NCBI GenBank assembly: GCA_017470905.1
Contig: JAFUXL010000010.1
Span: 1 to 64,000, forward strand
Length of the DNA: 64,000 bases
Direction: 5' to 3'
Source of the DNA: Ruminococcus sp.
Lineage (GTDB): Bacteria; Bacillota; Clostridia; Oscillospirales; Ruminococcaceae
In this document: piece by piece, positions 54,360 to 63,961 of the stretch
How positions within the stretch are numbered: position 1 is the stretch's first letter
Layout: every line of letters begins with the position of its first letter
Notes under the pieces: model-generated
The model's input: only the letters and a program-made list of their open reading frames with translations
What the model was told of the DNA's origin: nothing
The model's database searches: none
Translations under genes and position numbers: made by a program

Positions 54360-55280
54360 ATGAACATAGAGATAAACAGAATAAATGACGAAATACAGGA
54401 GAGTGCTTCCAAATTTGTAAAGCTTATCAACGAAGCGTATTTGTATCAGCTTGAAAGAATAGTCGATAAAATAGCCGCAGAAAAAAACGAAAAGCCCGTC
54501 ATACTCCTTTCGGGTCCTTCCGGTTCGGGAAAGACCACAACAGCTTTCATGATTGAAAAGCTTTTGAACGAAAAGGGCAGTCCCACGCATACTCTCTCAA
54601 TGGATAATTATTTCTGTCCGCTGACAGATGAGGAGAAAAAACTCGCCGCACTCGGAAAAATGGATTTGGAGTCGCCCGACCGTATTGACAAACAGCTGCT
54701 CAACGAACAGATAGAGGCTGTTGAAAAATGCATACCCGTTGAAATCCCGAAGTACAATTTCGCAAATTCCAGCCGTGAAAAATCCGAAATAACCCTCACG
54801 AGAAAAGAGGGCGAAATGGTTATATTCGAGGGCATACATTCGCTCAATCCCGATGTAATAACCGTACCCGACAGCCGCATATGCAAGCTTTATGTCAGCG
54901 TAAGGACGAGAATAACCTGCGGTGATATTATGCTCCACCCCTCCAAGATAAGACTTCTGCGCCGCATGATAAGAGACAGCCTCTTTCGAAAGCGTTCGCT
55001 GAGGGAGACAATGAATATGTTTGCAAGCGTGGAAAGCGGCGAAAACAAGTACATAATGCCCTATAAGCACCGTTCGGATTACGATATAGATACATTCATG
55101 GCTTATGAGCTGAACGTCTACAGGGATTTGCTTATGTGGCAGCTTGAAGAAATGTCGGATATTCCCGAGCTTGCGGACGTTATGAAAGTGCTTGAACAGA
55201 CTGCTCCCATGAAAAGCTCATCAGTGCCGTCCGACTCACTCATATGCGAATTTATCGGCAAAGGACAATTCAAGTATTAA
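54360..55280 (+). CDS. Uridine kinase-like P-loop kinase
   Basis: 306 residues of the phosphoribulokinase/uridine kinase family with P-loop GPSGSGKTTT near 48, SMDNYF, FEGIHSLNP and an arginine-rich lid (LRRMIRDSLFRKRS). Relatives include uridine kinase and the kinase half of TgtA5/threonyl-tRNA-synthetase-like fusions; this one lacks the extra N-terminal TGS domain. It phosphorylates a nucleoside or sugar, not determined. GGAGG from a hairpin repeat lies before the ATG; TAATGCATAAT repeats start at its stop codon. Confidence 0.82.
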   Translation: MNIEINRINDEIQESASKFVKLINEAYLYQLERIVDKIAAEKNEKPVILLSGPSGSGKTTTAFMIEKLLNEKGSPTHTLSMDNYFCPLTDEEKKLAALGKMDLESPDRIDKQLLNEQIEAVEKCIPVEIPKYNFANSSREKSEITLTRKEGEMVIFEGIHSLNPDVITVPDSRICKLYVSVRTRITCGDIMLHPSKIRLLRRMIRDSLFRKRSLRETMNMFASVESGENKYIMPYKHRSDYDIDTFMAYELNVYRDLLMWQLEEMSDIPELADVMKVLEQTAPMKSSSVPSDSLICEFIGKGQFKY

Positions 55281-55354
55281 TGCATAATTTATAATTCATA
55301 ATTCATAATTGTGTTTGCCTGCGGCAATCCAATTTAAATAAAAGAGGTTTAGCT

Positions 55355-58279
55355 ATGGAAAATTATTCTCTCGGTATTGATATTGGCTCTACTACGGTAA
55401 AGACCGTCGTAACCGATGTAAACAGCAATATAGTGTATTCAAAATATCAGCGTCATCTCTCAAAGGTGAGAGAAACCGTAAAAGACCAGCTTAAAATAAT
55501 TCAGGCTGATTACCCGAACGAGAGATTTACTGTATGCATTACAGGCTCGGCCGGGCTTGGTCTTGCAAATTCGGCACAGATACCCTTTGTGCAGGAGGTT
55601 CATGCGGCATTCCTCGCCGTGAAGAAAAAATATCCCGATGCAGATGCCGTCATAGAACTCGGCGGAGAGGACGCTAAAATTATTTTCCTCACGGGCGGTG
55701 TCGAGCAGCGCATGAACGGCTCCTGTGCGGGCGGTACGGGTGCATTTATCGACCAGATGGCAACGCTCCTCGGAATATCGGCGGACGAACTCGACAAGCT
55801 CTCCCTGCGTGCAAACAAGGTATATCCCATAGCATCAAGGTGCGGAGTTTTCGCAAAATCCGACATTCAGCCGCTTTTAAATCAGGGCGCAGGACGTGAG
55901 GACATAGCCGCAAGCATATTTCAGGCGGTGGTTGACCAGACTGTTTCGGGACTTGCACAGGGAAGAACTATCGAGGGCAAGGTATTATTTCTCGGAGGCC
56001 CTCTGTTTTTTCTGAAAGGTCTTAAAAAAGCCTTTGTGAATACTCTAGGACTTGACGGCGAACATGCATTGTTTCCGGACGAAGCCCCCGTATTCGTGGC
56101 TTACGGCTGTTCGCTGTATGCTGCAAATTCGGAGGATACGCTCACTGTCGGACAGATTATTTCCAGGATAGACGGCGCAAAAATTTCCGACAGCATTGTC
56201 ACAGGTGAGCCGCTTTTCAAATCACAGGCGGAATATGATGAATTTATCGCAAGGCACAGGAAATTTGACCTCGGATATGCGGATATACGCAAATACAAGG
56301 GCGATGCCTACCTCGGCATAGATGCAGGCTCGACTACCACAAAGCTTGTCCTCATAACCGATGACGGAAGAATATTGTATCATCATTATTCTTCAAATCA
56401 GGGTCAGCCCCTCGACAAGATAGCCGAACAGCTGAAAATAATATATGAAAATCTAACACCCGATATACAGATAAAGGGTTCGGCGGTTACGGGCTACGGA
56501 GAGGATTTAATCAAATCGGGACTTATGATTGACTGCGGAATTGTCGAAACCGTGGCGCATTTCAAGGCGGCGGCATATTTCTGTCCCGATGTCGATTTCA
56601 TAATAGACATAGGCGGACAGGATATAAAATGCTTTAAGATAAAAAACGGGACAATCGACAGCATAATGCTCAATGAAGCCTGCTCTTCGGGCTGCGGCTC
56701 GTTCATACAGACGTTCGCAATGGCACTCGGCTATGATATTGCCGAATTTTCCCAGCTCGGACTTTTTGCCCGTCACCCCGTTGACCTCGGCTCACGCTGT
56801 ACGGTATTCATGAACAGCTCCGTAAAACAGGCGCAGAAGGACGGCGCAACCGTCGAGGATATTTCCGCAGGTCTTTCGTCATCTATCATAAAGAATGCGA
56901 TATACAAGGTAATCCGTGCCAATTCCCCCGATGAACTCGGAAAAAATATAGTCGTTCAGGGCGGTACGTTCCTGAATGATGCCGTTCTGCGTTCGTTCGA
57001 GAAAGAAATGGGAAGAAATGTCATACGTCCTGCAATTTCGGGGCTTATGGGAGCATTCGGCTGTGCGCTGTATGCAAAGGAACGCTCGGAAGGCTCTTCA
57101 ACGCTCATATCTGCGCAGGAACTTGAAAATTTCACGTATACCTCACGCTCGGCACAGTGCGGAGGCTGTACCGCAAACTGTCAGCTTAATATCATAAGCT
57201 TCGGCAGGGGCAGACGCTTCATTTCGGGAAACAGGTGCGAAAAGGGCGGCGGACAGGCCAGAAGAAACAACATTCCCAATCTCTATGAATACAAGTACAG
57301 CAGCATTGTATCGCTCGGCAAGTCAAACCAGCCGAAAAGACCCCGTGCGAGGGTCGGACTTCCGCTTGCACTCAGCTTTTATGAGCAGATGCCATTCTGG
57401 AATACGCTCTTCTGTGAACTCGGCTTCGAGACGGTATTCTCGGACGAAAGCTCCCGTCAGATGTATTATCTCGGACAGCACACAATTCCGTCCGATACGG
57501 TATGCTATCCGGCAAAGCTGACACACGGGCATATAGAAAATCTTCTCGACAAGGGGGTTGATTTCATATTCTATCCGTGCATGAGCTATAATATCGATGA
57601 GGGTCAGAGCGACAACCATTTCAACTGTCCCGTTGTGGCATATTACCCCGAACTGCTCCTTGCGAACAATCCGAGACTTAATGATAAAAACTTCATTCAC
57701 CCCTATCTCGATTTGAACAACAAGAAAAATGTTATAAGGGTGCTGTCCGGTTCGCTGAAAAAATACAATATAAAGGGAAAAATCCCCGATGCCGTACATC
57801 TTGCCTACCGTGCAGCAAAGGCTTACCGCCGTGATGCTGCAGTGAAAGCCGCAGAAATTATCCGTCAGGCAAGAGCCGAAAACCGAAAAATTATCGTCCT
57901 CGCAGGCAGACCCTATCACATAGACAAGGAGATAAACCACGGCATACAGAAGCTTATTACAAGTCTCGGAATGGCAGTGGTCACGGAGGACAGCGTTGCA
58001 ATGCTTGCAGGAACTCCCGATTTGAAGGTGCTGAACCAGTGGACATATCATGCAAGGCTCTACAGGGCGGCGAATTTTGTCGCCTCACAGCCCGATATGC
58101 AGCTTGTGCAGCTTGTGTCATTCGGCTGCGGAATAGATGCCGTAACGTCCGATGAAGTGAGGTCTGTACTCGAAAGCAGGGGAAAGCTCTATACACAGCT
58201 TAAAATTGATGAAATAAACAATCTCGGTGCGGCAAGGATAAGGCTCAGAAGCCTTGCGGCGGCAGCCGAACAGAAATAA
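55355..58279 (+). CDS. 2-hydroxyacyl-CoA dehydratase activase-like protein (BcrAD/BadFG, two ATPase domains)
   Basis: A 974-residue protein with two ASKHA ATPase domains: the first from GIDIGSTTVKTVV (about 5-255), the second from GIDAGSTTTKLV (about 322-575) with the cluster region NEACSSGCGSFIQTF. Then follow CGGCTANC, a further cysteine-bearing linker, and a DUF2229-type domain (about 640-965). Activases use ATP to inject an electron into 2-hydroxyacyl-CoA dehydratases. Elsewhere a single protein of about 1400 residues combines this with the module encoded next door. Eleven bases separate it from that gene. The cellular substrate of this long form is unknown. Confidence 0.85.
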   Translation: MENYSLGIDIGSTTVKTVVTDVNSNIVYSKYQRHLSKVRETVKDQLKIIQADYPNERFTVCITGSAGLGLANSAQIPFVQEVHAAFLAVKKKYPDADAVIELGGEDAKIIFLTGGVEQRMNGSCAGGTGAFIDQMATLLGISADELDKLSLRANKVYPIASRCGVFAKSDIQPLLNQGAGREDIAASIFQAVVDQTVSGLAQGRTIEGKVLFLGGPLFFLKGLKKAFVNTLGLDGEHALFPDEAPVFVAYGCSLYAANSEDTLTVGQIISRIDGAKISDSIVTGEPLFKSQAEYDEFIARHRKFDLGYADIRKYKGDAYLGIDAGSTTTKLVLITDDGRILYHHYSSNQGQPLDKIAEQLKIIYENLTPDIQIKGSAVTGYGEDLIKSGLMIDCGIVETVAHFKAAAYFCPDVDFIIDIGGQDIKCFKIKNGTIDSIMLNEACSSGCGSFIQTFAMALGYDIAEFSQLGLFARHPVDLGSRCTVFMNSSVKQAQKDGATVEDISAGLSSSIIKNAIYKVIRANSPDELGKNIVVQGGTFLNDAVLRSFEKEMGRNVIRPAISGLMGAFGCALYAKERSEGSSTLISAQELENFTYTSRSAQCGGCTANCQLNIISFGRGRRFISGNRCEKGGGQARRNNIPNLYEYKYSSIVSLGKSNQPKRPRARVGLPLALSFYEQMPFWNTLFCELGFETVFSDESSRQMYYLGQHTIPSDTVCYPAKLTHGHIENLLDKGVDFIFYPCMSYNIDEGQSDNHFNCPVVAYYPELLLANNPRLNDKNFIHPYLDLNNKKNVIRVLSGSLKKYNIKGKIPDAVHLAYRAAKAYRRDAAVKAAEIIRQARAENRKIIVLAGRPYHIDKEINHGIQKLITSLGMAVVTEDSVAMLAGTPDLKVLNQWTYHARLYRAANFVASQPDMQLVQLVSFGCGIDAVTSDEVRSVLESRGKLYTQLKIDEINNLGAARIRLRSLAAAAEQK

Positions 58280-58290
58280 GGTGATTATAC

Positions 58291-59520
58291 ATGGCAGATT
58301 ACGTTAAATTCACGGAAGATATGAAGAAAACCCACACGATACTCGTCCCCGATATGCTCCCCGTGCATTTCAGGCTTATTATAGCTATCTTCACGGCGGA
58401 GGGCTATAAAATGCATTTATTGCAGAATGACAGCAGAAGGGTTGTTGACGAGGGACTTAAAAACGTCCATAACGATGCCTGTTATCCTGCACTCCTCGTC
58501 ATAGGTCAGTTTATGGACGCTCTTAACAGCGGAAAATTCGACCCCGACAAGACTGCTCTTCTCATAACCCAGACGGGCGGCGGCTGCCGTGCCTCGAATT
58601 ATATATATCTCCTGAGAAAAGCCGTTGCAAGGAATTATCCGCAGATACCCGTTGTATCACTCAATTTCAGCGGACTTGAAAAGGACAGCGCATTCAGGAT
58701 AACTCCCCTTATGTTCGTGAAAATGCTCTACGCTGTCGTTTACGGCGATTTGCTCATGAGCTGCTACAACAAATGCAGGGCATACGAGATAAAAAAGGGC
58801 GAGTCGAAAAAAATACTGAATAAATGGCAGAACAGAATTTGCAATATGTTCCGCAAGAAAAGCAATATGTACCTGCGGCTCGAAAAAATCTCAAAGGATA
58901 TTCTCGACGATTTCGCAAAAATCCCCCTCACGGACGAGAAAAAAATCAGGGTGGGCATTGTAGGGGAGATATATGTAAAATATTCCCCCCTTGCGAACAA
59001 CCACCTTGAGGATTTCCTCATATCCGAGGGCTGTGAGCCTGTCGTTCCTGCGCTGCTTGAATTTGTCATGTACTGTGCGGCAGGAAATTTCAACGATGCG
59101 GATTTATACGACAACCACACGAAAAGCTCGTTCCTCAATCTTGCAGGCTACAGGCTGATATATTCCATTCAGAAGAGAATGCGGAGGATAATGGAAAAAC
59201 AGGGCAGCTTTGAGCCTTTCCACGATTTTGAACATCTGCGCAGTCTTGCGGACAAGTATATCAATCAGGGCGTTGTCATGGGAGAGGGCTGGCTGATACC
59301 TGCGGAAATGGCTGCACTTGCAAAGTCGGGAGTTGACAATATAATCTGTACCCAGCCGTTCGGCTGTCTGCCCAATCATATAGTGGCAAAGGGTATGTCG
59401 AGGGCAATAAAGCAGGATAATCCGGATGCGAACATAGTTGCGATAGATTACGACCCCGGCGCAACAAGAGTAAATCAGGAGAACCGCATAAAGCTAATGC
59501 TCGCAAACGCAAGGAAATAA
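58291..59520 (+). CDS. 2-hydroxyacyl-CoA dehydratase-like module (DUF2229-associated)
   Basis: 409 residues corresponding to the C-terminal module of long activase-dehydratase proteins: NDACYPALLVIGQFMDAL, LLITQTGGGCRASNY, VVSLNFSGLEKDSAF and TQPFGCLPNHIV with cysteines that could hold an iron-sulfur cluster. AAGGTG precedes the ATG and only eleven bases separate it from the activase gene, so the two are cotranscribed and probably form one complex. Followed directly by TAATGCATAATC at its stop codon. Confidence 0.8.
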   Translation: MADYVKFTEDMKKTHTILVPDMLPVHFRLIIAIFTAEGYKMHLLQNDSRRVVDEGLKNVHNDACYPALLVIGQFMDALNSGKFDPDKTALLITQTGGGCRASNYIYLLRKAVARNYPQIPVVSLNFSGLEKDSAFRITPLMFVKMLYAVVYGDLLMSCYNKCRAYEIKKGESKKILNKWQNRICNMFRKKSNMYLRLEKISKDILDDFAKIPLTDEKKIRVGIVGEIYVKYSPLANNHLEDFLISEGCEPVVPALLEFVMYCAAGNFNDADLYDNHTKSSFLNLAGYRLIYSIQKRMRRIMEKQGSFEPFHDFEHLRSLADKYINQGVVMGEGWLIPAEMAALAKSGVDNIICTQPFGCLPNHIVAKGMSRAIKQDNPDANIVAIDYDPGATRVNQENRIKLMLANARK

Positions 59521-59606
59521 TGCATAATCAATGCATAATTCATAATTAGTAATGCTTTCAGCATTACAAAAATGCCGCAGACAACAATATATTATGAATT
59601 ATGATT
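59521..59606 (+). repeat. AT-rich TAATGCATAATTCATAATT repeats
   Basis: Several units of TGCATAATTCATAATT and ATTATGAATTATGATTATG between the dehydratase-like gene and a MITE-like element. No gene lies in 59521-59851; the interval is filled by repeats. Confidence 0.55.
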
Positions 59607-59692
59607 ATGATTAAGCATTGTGAAATGATGTAAAAAATTTTTTATATTTTGTCTTTATTTCCTCCGCCGCAGGCGAAGGAAATATGAGCTGT
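59607..59692 (+). repeat. MITE-like element, copy i (truncated)
   Basis: AAATGATGTAAAAAATTTTT, TATTTTGTCTTTATTTCC and the hairpin TTTCCTCCGCC/GGCGAAGGAAA. Confidence 0.55.
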
Positions 59693-59733
59693 TTTTATTG
59701 CCGCAGGCAATATAATTATGAATTATGAATTTA

Positions 59734-59835
59734 AAGGGGGGTTTGGGGGGAATAAGCCGCCCCTTGCGCCGGTAGAGAACGGAGCGCAGCGCAGTGAACG
59801 AAGGCGCAAGCTTCAAGGGGCGGCTCCCCCCATTT
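59734..59835 (+). repeat. Nested covarying hairpin repeat, copy 8 (GC-arm type)
   Basis: G-tracts, outer arms GCCGCCCCTT (59756) and AAGGGGCGGC (59815), middle stem GCGCC (59766-59770)/GGCGC (59803-59807), core GAACGGAGCGCAGCGCAGTG then AACGAA, final CTCCCCCC matching the leading GGGGGG. Lies just before psd. Confidence 0.75.
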
Positions 59836-59851
59836 GAAATGAGGTGTTGTT

Positions 59852-60712
59852 TTGATTAAGGACAGGAGTGGCAGGATTGTTGTCACCAATCAGAAACAGA
59901 ATAAGCTTCTCAGGAGGCTCTACGGAACGCCAAAGGGCAGAAAAATTCTTAAACTGCTCACACGTCCCGTTGTCTCAAGGGCTGTCGGGGGATTTATGGA
60001 CTCAAGACTTTCCGTGCCTATGATAAAAAGATTTATAAAATCTTCGGGGATAGATATATCGGAATACAATATGACAAAATTCAGGTCGTACAACGATTTT
60101 TTCACCAGAACCATAAAGCCTGCCGTGCGCCCGATAGATTACAATGCAAAGCACCTGATAAGCCCGTGCGATGCAAAGCTTTCGGTCTATAAAATCAACA
60201 GGGACAGCGTATTCAGGATAAAAGACTCGTACTACAGAATTTCAGACCTCCTGAAGAATGAATTTCTTGCACGCAGATTTAATGACGGCTGGTGCATGAT
60301 ATTCCGCCTCGAAGTGGACGATTATCACCGCTACTGCTATATCGACGGCGGCGAAAAGACGGGAAATTATTTCATCGGCGGAGAGCTGCACACCGTAAAC
60401 CCCATAGCCCTTAAAAGATATAATATATACAAGCGCAACAGCCGTGAATATACTGTCATGCATACGGAGAATTTCGGCGATGTGGTACAGGTCGAGGTCG
60501 GGGCGATGATGGTGGGAAGAATATGCAATCACCACAGGGAATACCGTTTCAACCGTGGTGAAGAAAAAGGTATGTTCCAGTTCGGCGGCTCTACGATAGT
60601 AATGCTTTTCGAGGAGGACAGCGTAATCCCCGATGATGATATACTTTCAAATACCCTTTCGGGATATGAGACAATCGTGAAATACGGCGAAAAAATAGGC
60701 ATAAGAGGCTGA
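59852..60712 (+). CDS. psd: Phosphatidylserine decarboxylase proenzyme
   Basis: Makes phosphatidylethanolamine at the membrane after self-cleavage to a pyruvoyl enzyme. The 286 residues show FFTRTIKPAVRPID, SPCDAKLSVYKI, the DYHRYCYIDGG histidine motif, GELHTVNPIAL and the cleavage site FGGSTIVML (Ser becomes the pyruvoyl group). The start is TTG at 59852 after GAGGTG. No phosphatidylserine synthase is adjacent. Confidence 0.93.
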   Translation: MIKDRSGRIVVTNQKQNKLLRRLYGTPKGRKILKLLTRPVVSRAVGGFMDSRLSVPMIKRFIKSSGIDISEYNMTKFRSYNDFFTRTIKPAVRPIDYNAKHLISPCDAKLSVYKINRDSVFRIKDSYYRISDLLKNEFLARRFNDGWCMIFRLEVDDYHRYCYIDGGEKTGNYFIGGELHTVNPIALKRYNIYKRNSREYTVMHTENFGDVVQVEVGAMMVGRICNHHREYRFNRGEEKGMFQFGGSTIVMLFEEDSVIPDDDILSNTLSGYETIVKYGEKIGIRG

Positions 60713-60713
60713 T

Positions 60714-61961
60714 ATGGCAGGATTTTCCGAACTGATAAAGAATTATGAGAAAACACGGGACTATATAAGGGATTTCTTCATCTTTGGCTTTAAGGTGAGG
60801 AACGAATACAACCGTAAAAGCTCCCGTACATATGATGACGAGAAAAGGCGGATTGAAAGCTGGCTCGGCGAATACATGACCTTTGAGCGTTCGGTCAAGG
60901 GTCAGCATACGGCTATAACCGCAGACAGCGGACATATAAGCGAAAATCCGCTGTATCAGACGTTCTGTTCGAGAAGCTTTACCGACAACGATATAAAGCT
61001 GCATTTCATGATAGCCGATATTCTGTACAAATCGGGATATATGACATTAAGGCAGATAGTTGACGGCATAAACGAGAGATTTGAGGAAATTTTCGATGAA
61101 CAGACCGTCCGCAACAAGCTGAGGGAATATTCCGCAGAGGGTATAATAATATGCCGCAAAAAGGGCAAGACCGCATATTTCGGGCTTTCCTGCGATACCG
61201 TGCGGAGCTTTCTCGATGAATATAAGGGGCTTGAAGATGCCGTAAAATTCTTTTCTGAGAATGACGAATTCAGCGTCATAGGCAACAGCATACTTAAATT
61301 TGCAGACATTAAAAACGATATATTCCTCATGAAGCATTATTTCATAGTGCATACCCTTGAAGATATACTCCTTTATGATATAATAAACGCAATCAGGGAG
61401 AAGAGGTATATAACGCTCAATTCCTTCGGCACTGGCGGCAGGGAGCAGAAAATAGTCCCCATGCAGATATTTGTCTCCGTGCGCACGGGCAGGAGATATA
61501 TAACGGGTTTCAGCCGTGAGCATGAGAATTTCGGCTCGTACCGCCTTGATTTCATAAAGAACATAACACCGGGCGGTGTGTGTTCCGATTATGACGGTAT
61601 TAAAAAGATATTCGATGAAAACAGTAAATTCTGCTACGGTGTGTCTTTCGTAAAATCGAGGGAATTTCAGGAAAATATCCCCATGAGGATAGTTTTCCGC
61701 ATTGAGGAGAATGAGGACTATATCCTTGAACGTCTCGAACGTGAAAAGAGATGCGGAGAAATTGACAGATGCGGCGATAATCTTTATTTCCTGACACTGC
61801 GGATATTCGACCCGAATGAGGCTATGCACTGGGTGAAGAGCTTTTTCGGACGGATAGTTTCGGTTGAGGGAACGAGCGATGAGGTGAAAAACAGGTTTTA
61901 CCGTGACGTACAGGATATGTATGCACTTTACGGAGGCTATGAAGATGACGGTGTTCAGTGA
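60714..61961 (+). CDS. WYL-domain regulator 1 with winged helix
   Basis: 415 residues. A DNA-binding winged helix lies at about 95-160 (YMTLRQIVDGINERFEEIFDEQTVRNKLREY), and a WYL domain at about 215-320 (RYITLNSFGTGGREQKIVPM, RRYITGFSREHENFGSYRLD). WYL proteins respond to nucleic-acid ligands in DNA-damage or defence control. The ATG overlaps the psd stop region by one base, so psd and the WYL genes are cotranscribed. Confidence 0.8.
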   Translation: MAGFSELIKNYEKTRDYIRDFFIFGFKVRNEYNRKSSRTYDDEKRRIESWLGEYMTFERSVKGQHTAITADSGHISENPLYQTFCSRSFTDNDIKLHFMIADILYKSGYMTLRQIVDGINERFEEIFDEQTVRNKLREYSAEGIIICRKKGKTAYFGLSCDTVRSFLDEYKGLEDAVKFFSENDEFSVIGNSILKFADIKNDIFLMKHYFIVHTLEDILLYDIINAIREKRYITLNSFGTGGREQKIVPMQIFVSVRTGRRYITGFSREHENFGSYRLDFIKNITPGGVCSDYDGIKKIFDENSKFCYGVSFVKSREFQENIPMRIVFRIEENEDYILERLEREKRCGEIDRCGDNLYFLTLRIFDPNEAMHWVKSFFGRIVSVEGTSDEVKNRFYRDVQDMYALYGGYEDDGVQ

Positions 61962-62931
61962 GATTTACGGCGCATATTTCCGGATAGCCGCAAGAGTGCT
62001 GGAAAGAAATATCACCGATGAAAGGGAGATAAAGAGCATAATCTCCCGTGAGGGCTTTCGTGACTCAATTCTTTTTCTTCCGCAGAAATTAATTCCGCAG
62101 GCGGATTTTTCCGACTGGAGACTGTTAATGCGCACGGAGGACGGAAAATTAAAGCGTGTCACAAAAAATCCCCCTGTCAGAATACTCACGCTTTTGCAGA
62201 AAAGCTGGCTGAGGGCAAAGCTTTCCGACCCGAGGATAAGACTTTTCCTCGGCGATGATGAAATATCACGGCTGAACGAAAGGCTTTCGGGAGTTATGCC
62301 GCTTTACGTGAGGGAAAATTTCCGTTTTACGGATATGTACGGTGACGGCGATGATTTCGGCAGTGAAAGCTACAGGGAGAATTTCGGGAAAATACTCTCC
62401 GCAGTCAAAAATCATGAGATATTGAATATATGCTTCAAATCGAGAAAGGGCAGTGAGATAACAGGCGGATTTCTCCCCCTTAAAATCGAATATTCACGCA
62501 AGAACAACAAATTCCGTGTATACTGCTTTGCTGTCAGGGACGGGGGCATTTCTCACAGCGGAACAATAAATATCGGCAGAATTGAGGATATAAAAAATAC
62601 GGGGATAATATATGACGGAAAAACCGATATGAAAAAATATTTTATGAGCCGCAGGTGCAGTGAACCCGTTACCGTCCGTGTAACTCCGCAGAGAAACGGT
62701 GTCGCAAGATTTCTAACGGAGTTTTCGTCATATGAAAAGCATACCGCCCCCGACCCCGAAACAGGCGGCTGTATTGTCAGGATACACTATGACAGATATG
62801 ACGAAACGGAGCTTCTCATTCAGCTTCTCGGCTTCGGTTCAGTAGTAGAGATAATCTCTCCGCCCCGTTTCAGACAGCTTGCGGCGGAAAGAGTAAAAAA
62901 GCAGTACGACCTGATATTCGGCAATTCATAA
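61945..62931 (+). CDS. WYL-domain regulator 2
   Basis: 328 residues. The WYL domain lies at about 155-235 (EILNICFKSRKGSEITGGFL, NKFRVYCFAVRDGG); no clear DNA-binding motif is seen at the N-terminus. It overlaps the preceding WYL gene by 17 bases; GGAGG lies eight bases before the ATG at 61945. The two probably act as a heterodimer, by analogy with PafB-PafC pairs. The last codons (NS, stop) are part of the AATTCATAATTCATAATT repeat. Confidence 0.76.
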   Translation: MTVFSEIYGAYFRIAARVLERNITDEREIKSIISREGFRDSILFLPQKLIPQADFSDWRLLMRTEDGKLKRVTKNPPVRILTLLQKSWLRAKLSDPRIRLFLGDDEISRLNERLSGVMPLYVRENFRFTDMYGDGDDFGSESYRENFGKILSAVKNHEILNICFKSRKGSEITGGFLPLKIEYSRKNNKFRVYCFAVRDGGISHSGTINIGRIEDIKNTGIIYDGKTDMKKYFMSRRCSEPVTVRVTPQRNGVARFLTEFSSYEKHTAPDPETGGCIVRIHYDRYDETELLIQLLGFGSVVEIISPPRFRQLAAERVKKQYDLIFGNS

Positions 62932-63007
62932 TTCATAATTAATCGGCTTCGCCGATTTCAGACATTCATAATCATTAAACAATTTTCTTATATTTAAATA
63001 TTATATC

Positions 63008-63961
63008 ATGCTTAATAATCTTATTTTCAGCTTAAATGCAACAATCCCGATATTCATTATGATGATTTTCGGCTGGGTATGCCGCAGAACTGAGCTTCTC
63101 GATGACCATACCACGGAAAAATTAAATAAATTTACATTCAGAACCACTCTCCCTGCCCTGCTCTTCACAGATTTGTCAAAAGCCGATTTCTATTCCGTCT
63201 GGGATACAAAATTCGTGCTGTTCTGCATGGGTGCAACGCTTATGAGCATACTGACGGCTGCTTTGTATTCACTCCTGCATAAGGACAAATCAGAAAGGGG
63301 AGAGATAATTCAGGCAGCCTACAGGAGCAGTGCGGCAGTCCTCGGCATAGCATTTGTCAATAATATCTACGGAAAATCGACAATGGCGGCTCTTATGATT
63401 GTGGGAACAGTCCCGCTGTATAACATAGCCGCCGTGACGGTCTTGTCGCTGACCTCTCCCGAAAGGGATGCTCATGCAGGCAGAAAGCAGCTTTTTCTTC
63501 CGACTGTCAGGGGCATAGTGACAAATCCCATAATAATCGGCATAGCAGCCGGAATGATATGGTCTGTGCTGAAAATTCCGCAGCCTGTGATACTCGATAA
63601 ATCCGTTTCGTATCTTGCGAATATGGCAACACCTCTTTCGCTTATCGCACTGGGAGCATCGTTCAGGATAAGCGATACAAGGGGAAAGCTGCCTTTGACT
63701 CTCGGGATAGCGTTCATAAAGCTGGTTCTTTTCTGTCTTATGTTTCTGCCCCTTGCCGTGCATATCGGTTTCAGGGAGGAAAAGCTCACGGCAATCCTCG
63801 TTATGCTTGGGAGTGCAACAACGGGGAGCTGTTTTGTAATGGCTAAAAATCTCGGACACAAGGGAACAGTCACGGCATTTTCCGTAATGCTCACAACGCT
63901 TTTAAGCTCATTCACGCTTACGGCATGGCTCTTTGTCCTGAAAACACTAAAGCTTATTTAA
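63008..63961 (+). CDS. AEC (auxin efflux carrier) family transporter
   Basis: 317 residues with ten hydrophobic segments in two halves, a typical AEC pattern (FIMMIFGWVCRRTELLDDHTTEKLNKFTFRTTLPALL, shortened here to its features: GW, NKF and LPALLF). AEC members in bacteria move malate or other organic acids. There is no clear Shine-Dalgarno before the ATG (AT-rich sequence only). Its TAA stop is followed by TGCATAATTTATAATG. Substrate unknown. Confidence 0.85.
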   Translation: MLNNLIFSLNATIPIFIMMIFGWVCRRTELLDDHTTEKLNKFTFRTTLPALLFTDLSKADFYSVWDTKFVLFCMGATLMSILTAALYSLLHKDKSERGEIIQAAYRSSAAVLGIAFVNNIYGKSTMAALMIVGTVPLYNIAAVTVLSLTSPERDAHAGRKQLFLPTVRGIVTNPIIIGIAAGMIWSVLKIPQPVILDKSVSYLANMATPLSLIALGASFRISDTRGKLPLTLGIAFIKLVLFCLMFLPLAVHIGFREEKLTAILVMLGSATTGSCFVMAKNLGHKGTVTAFSVMLTTLLSSFTLTAWLFVLKTLKLI

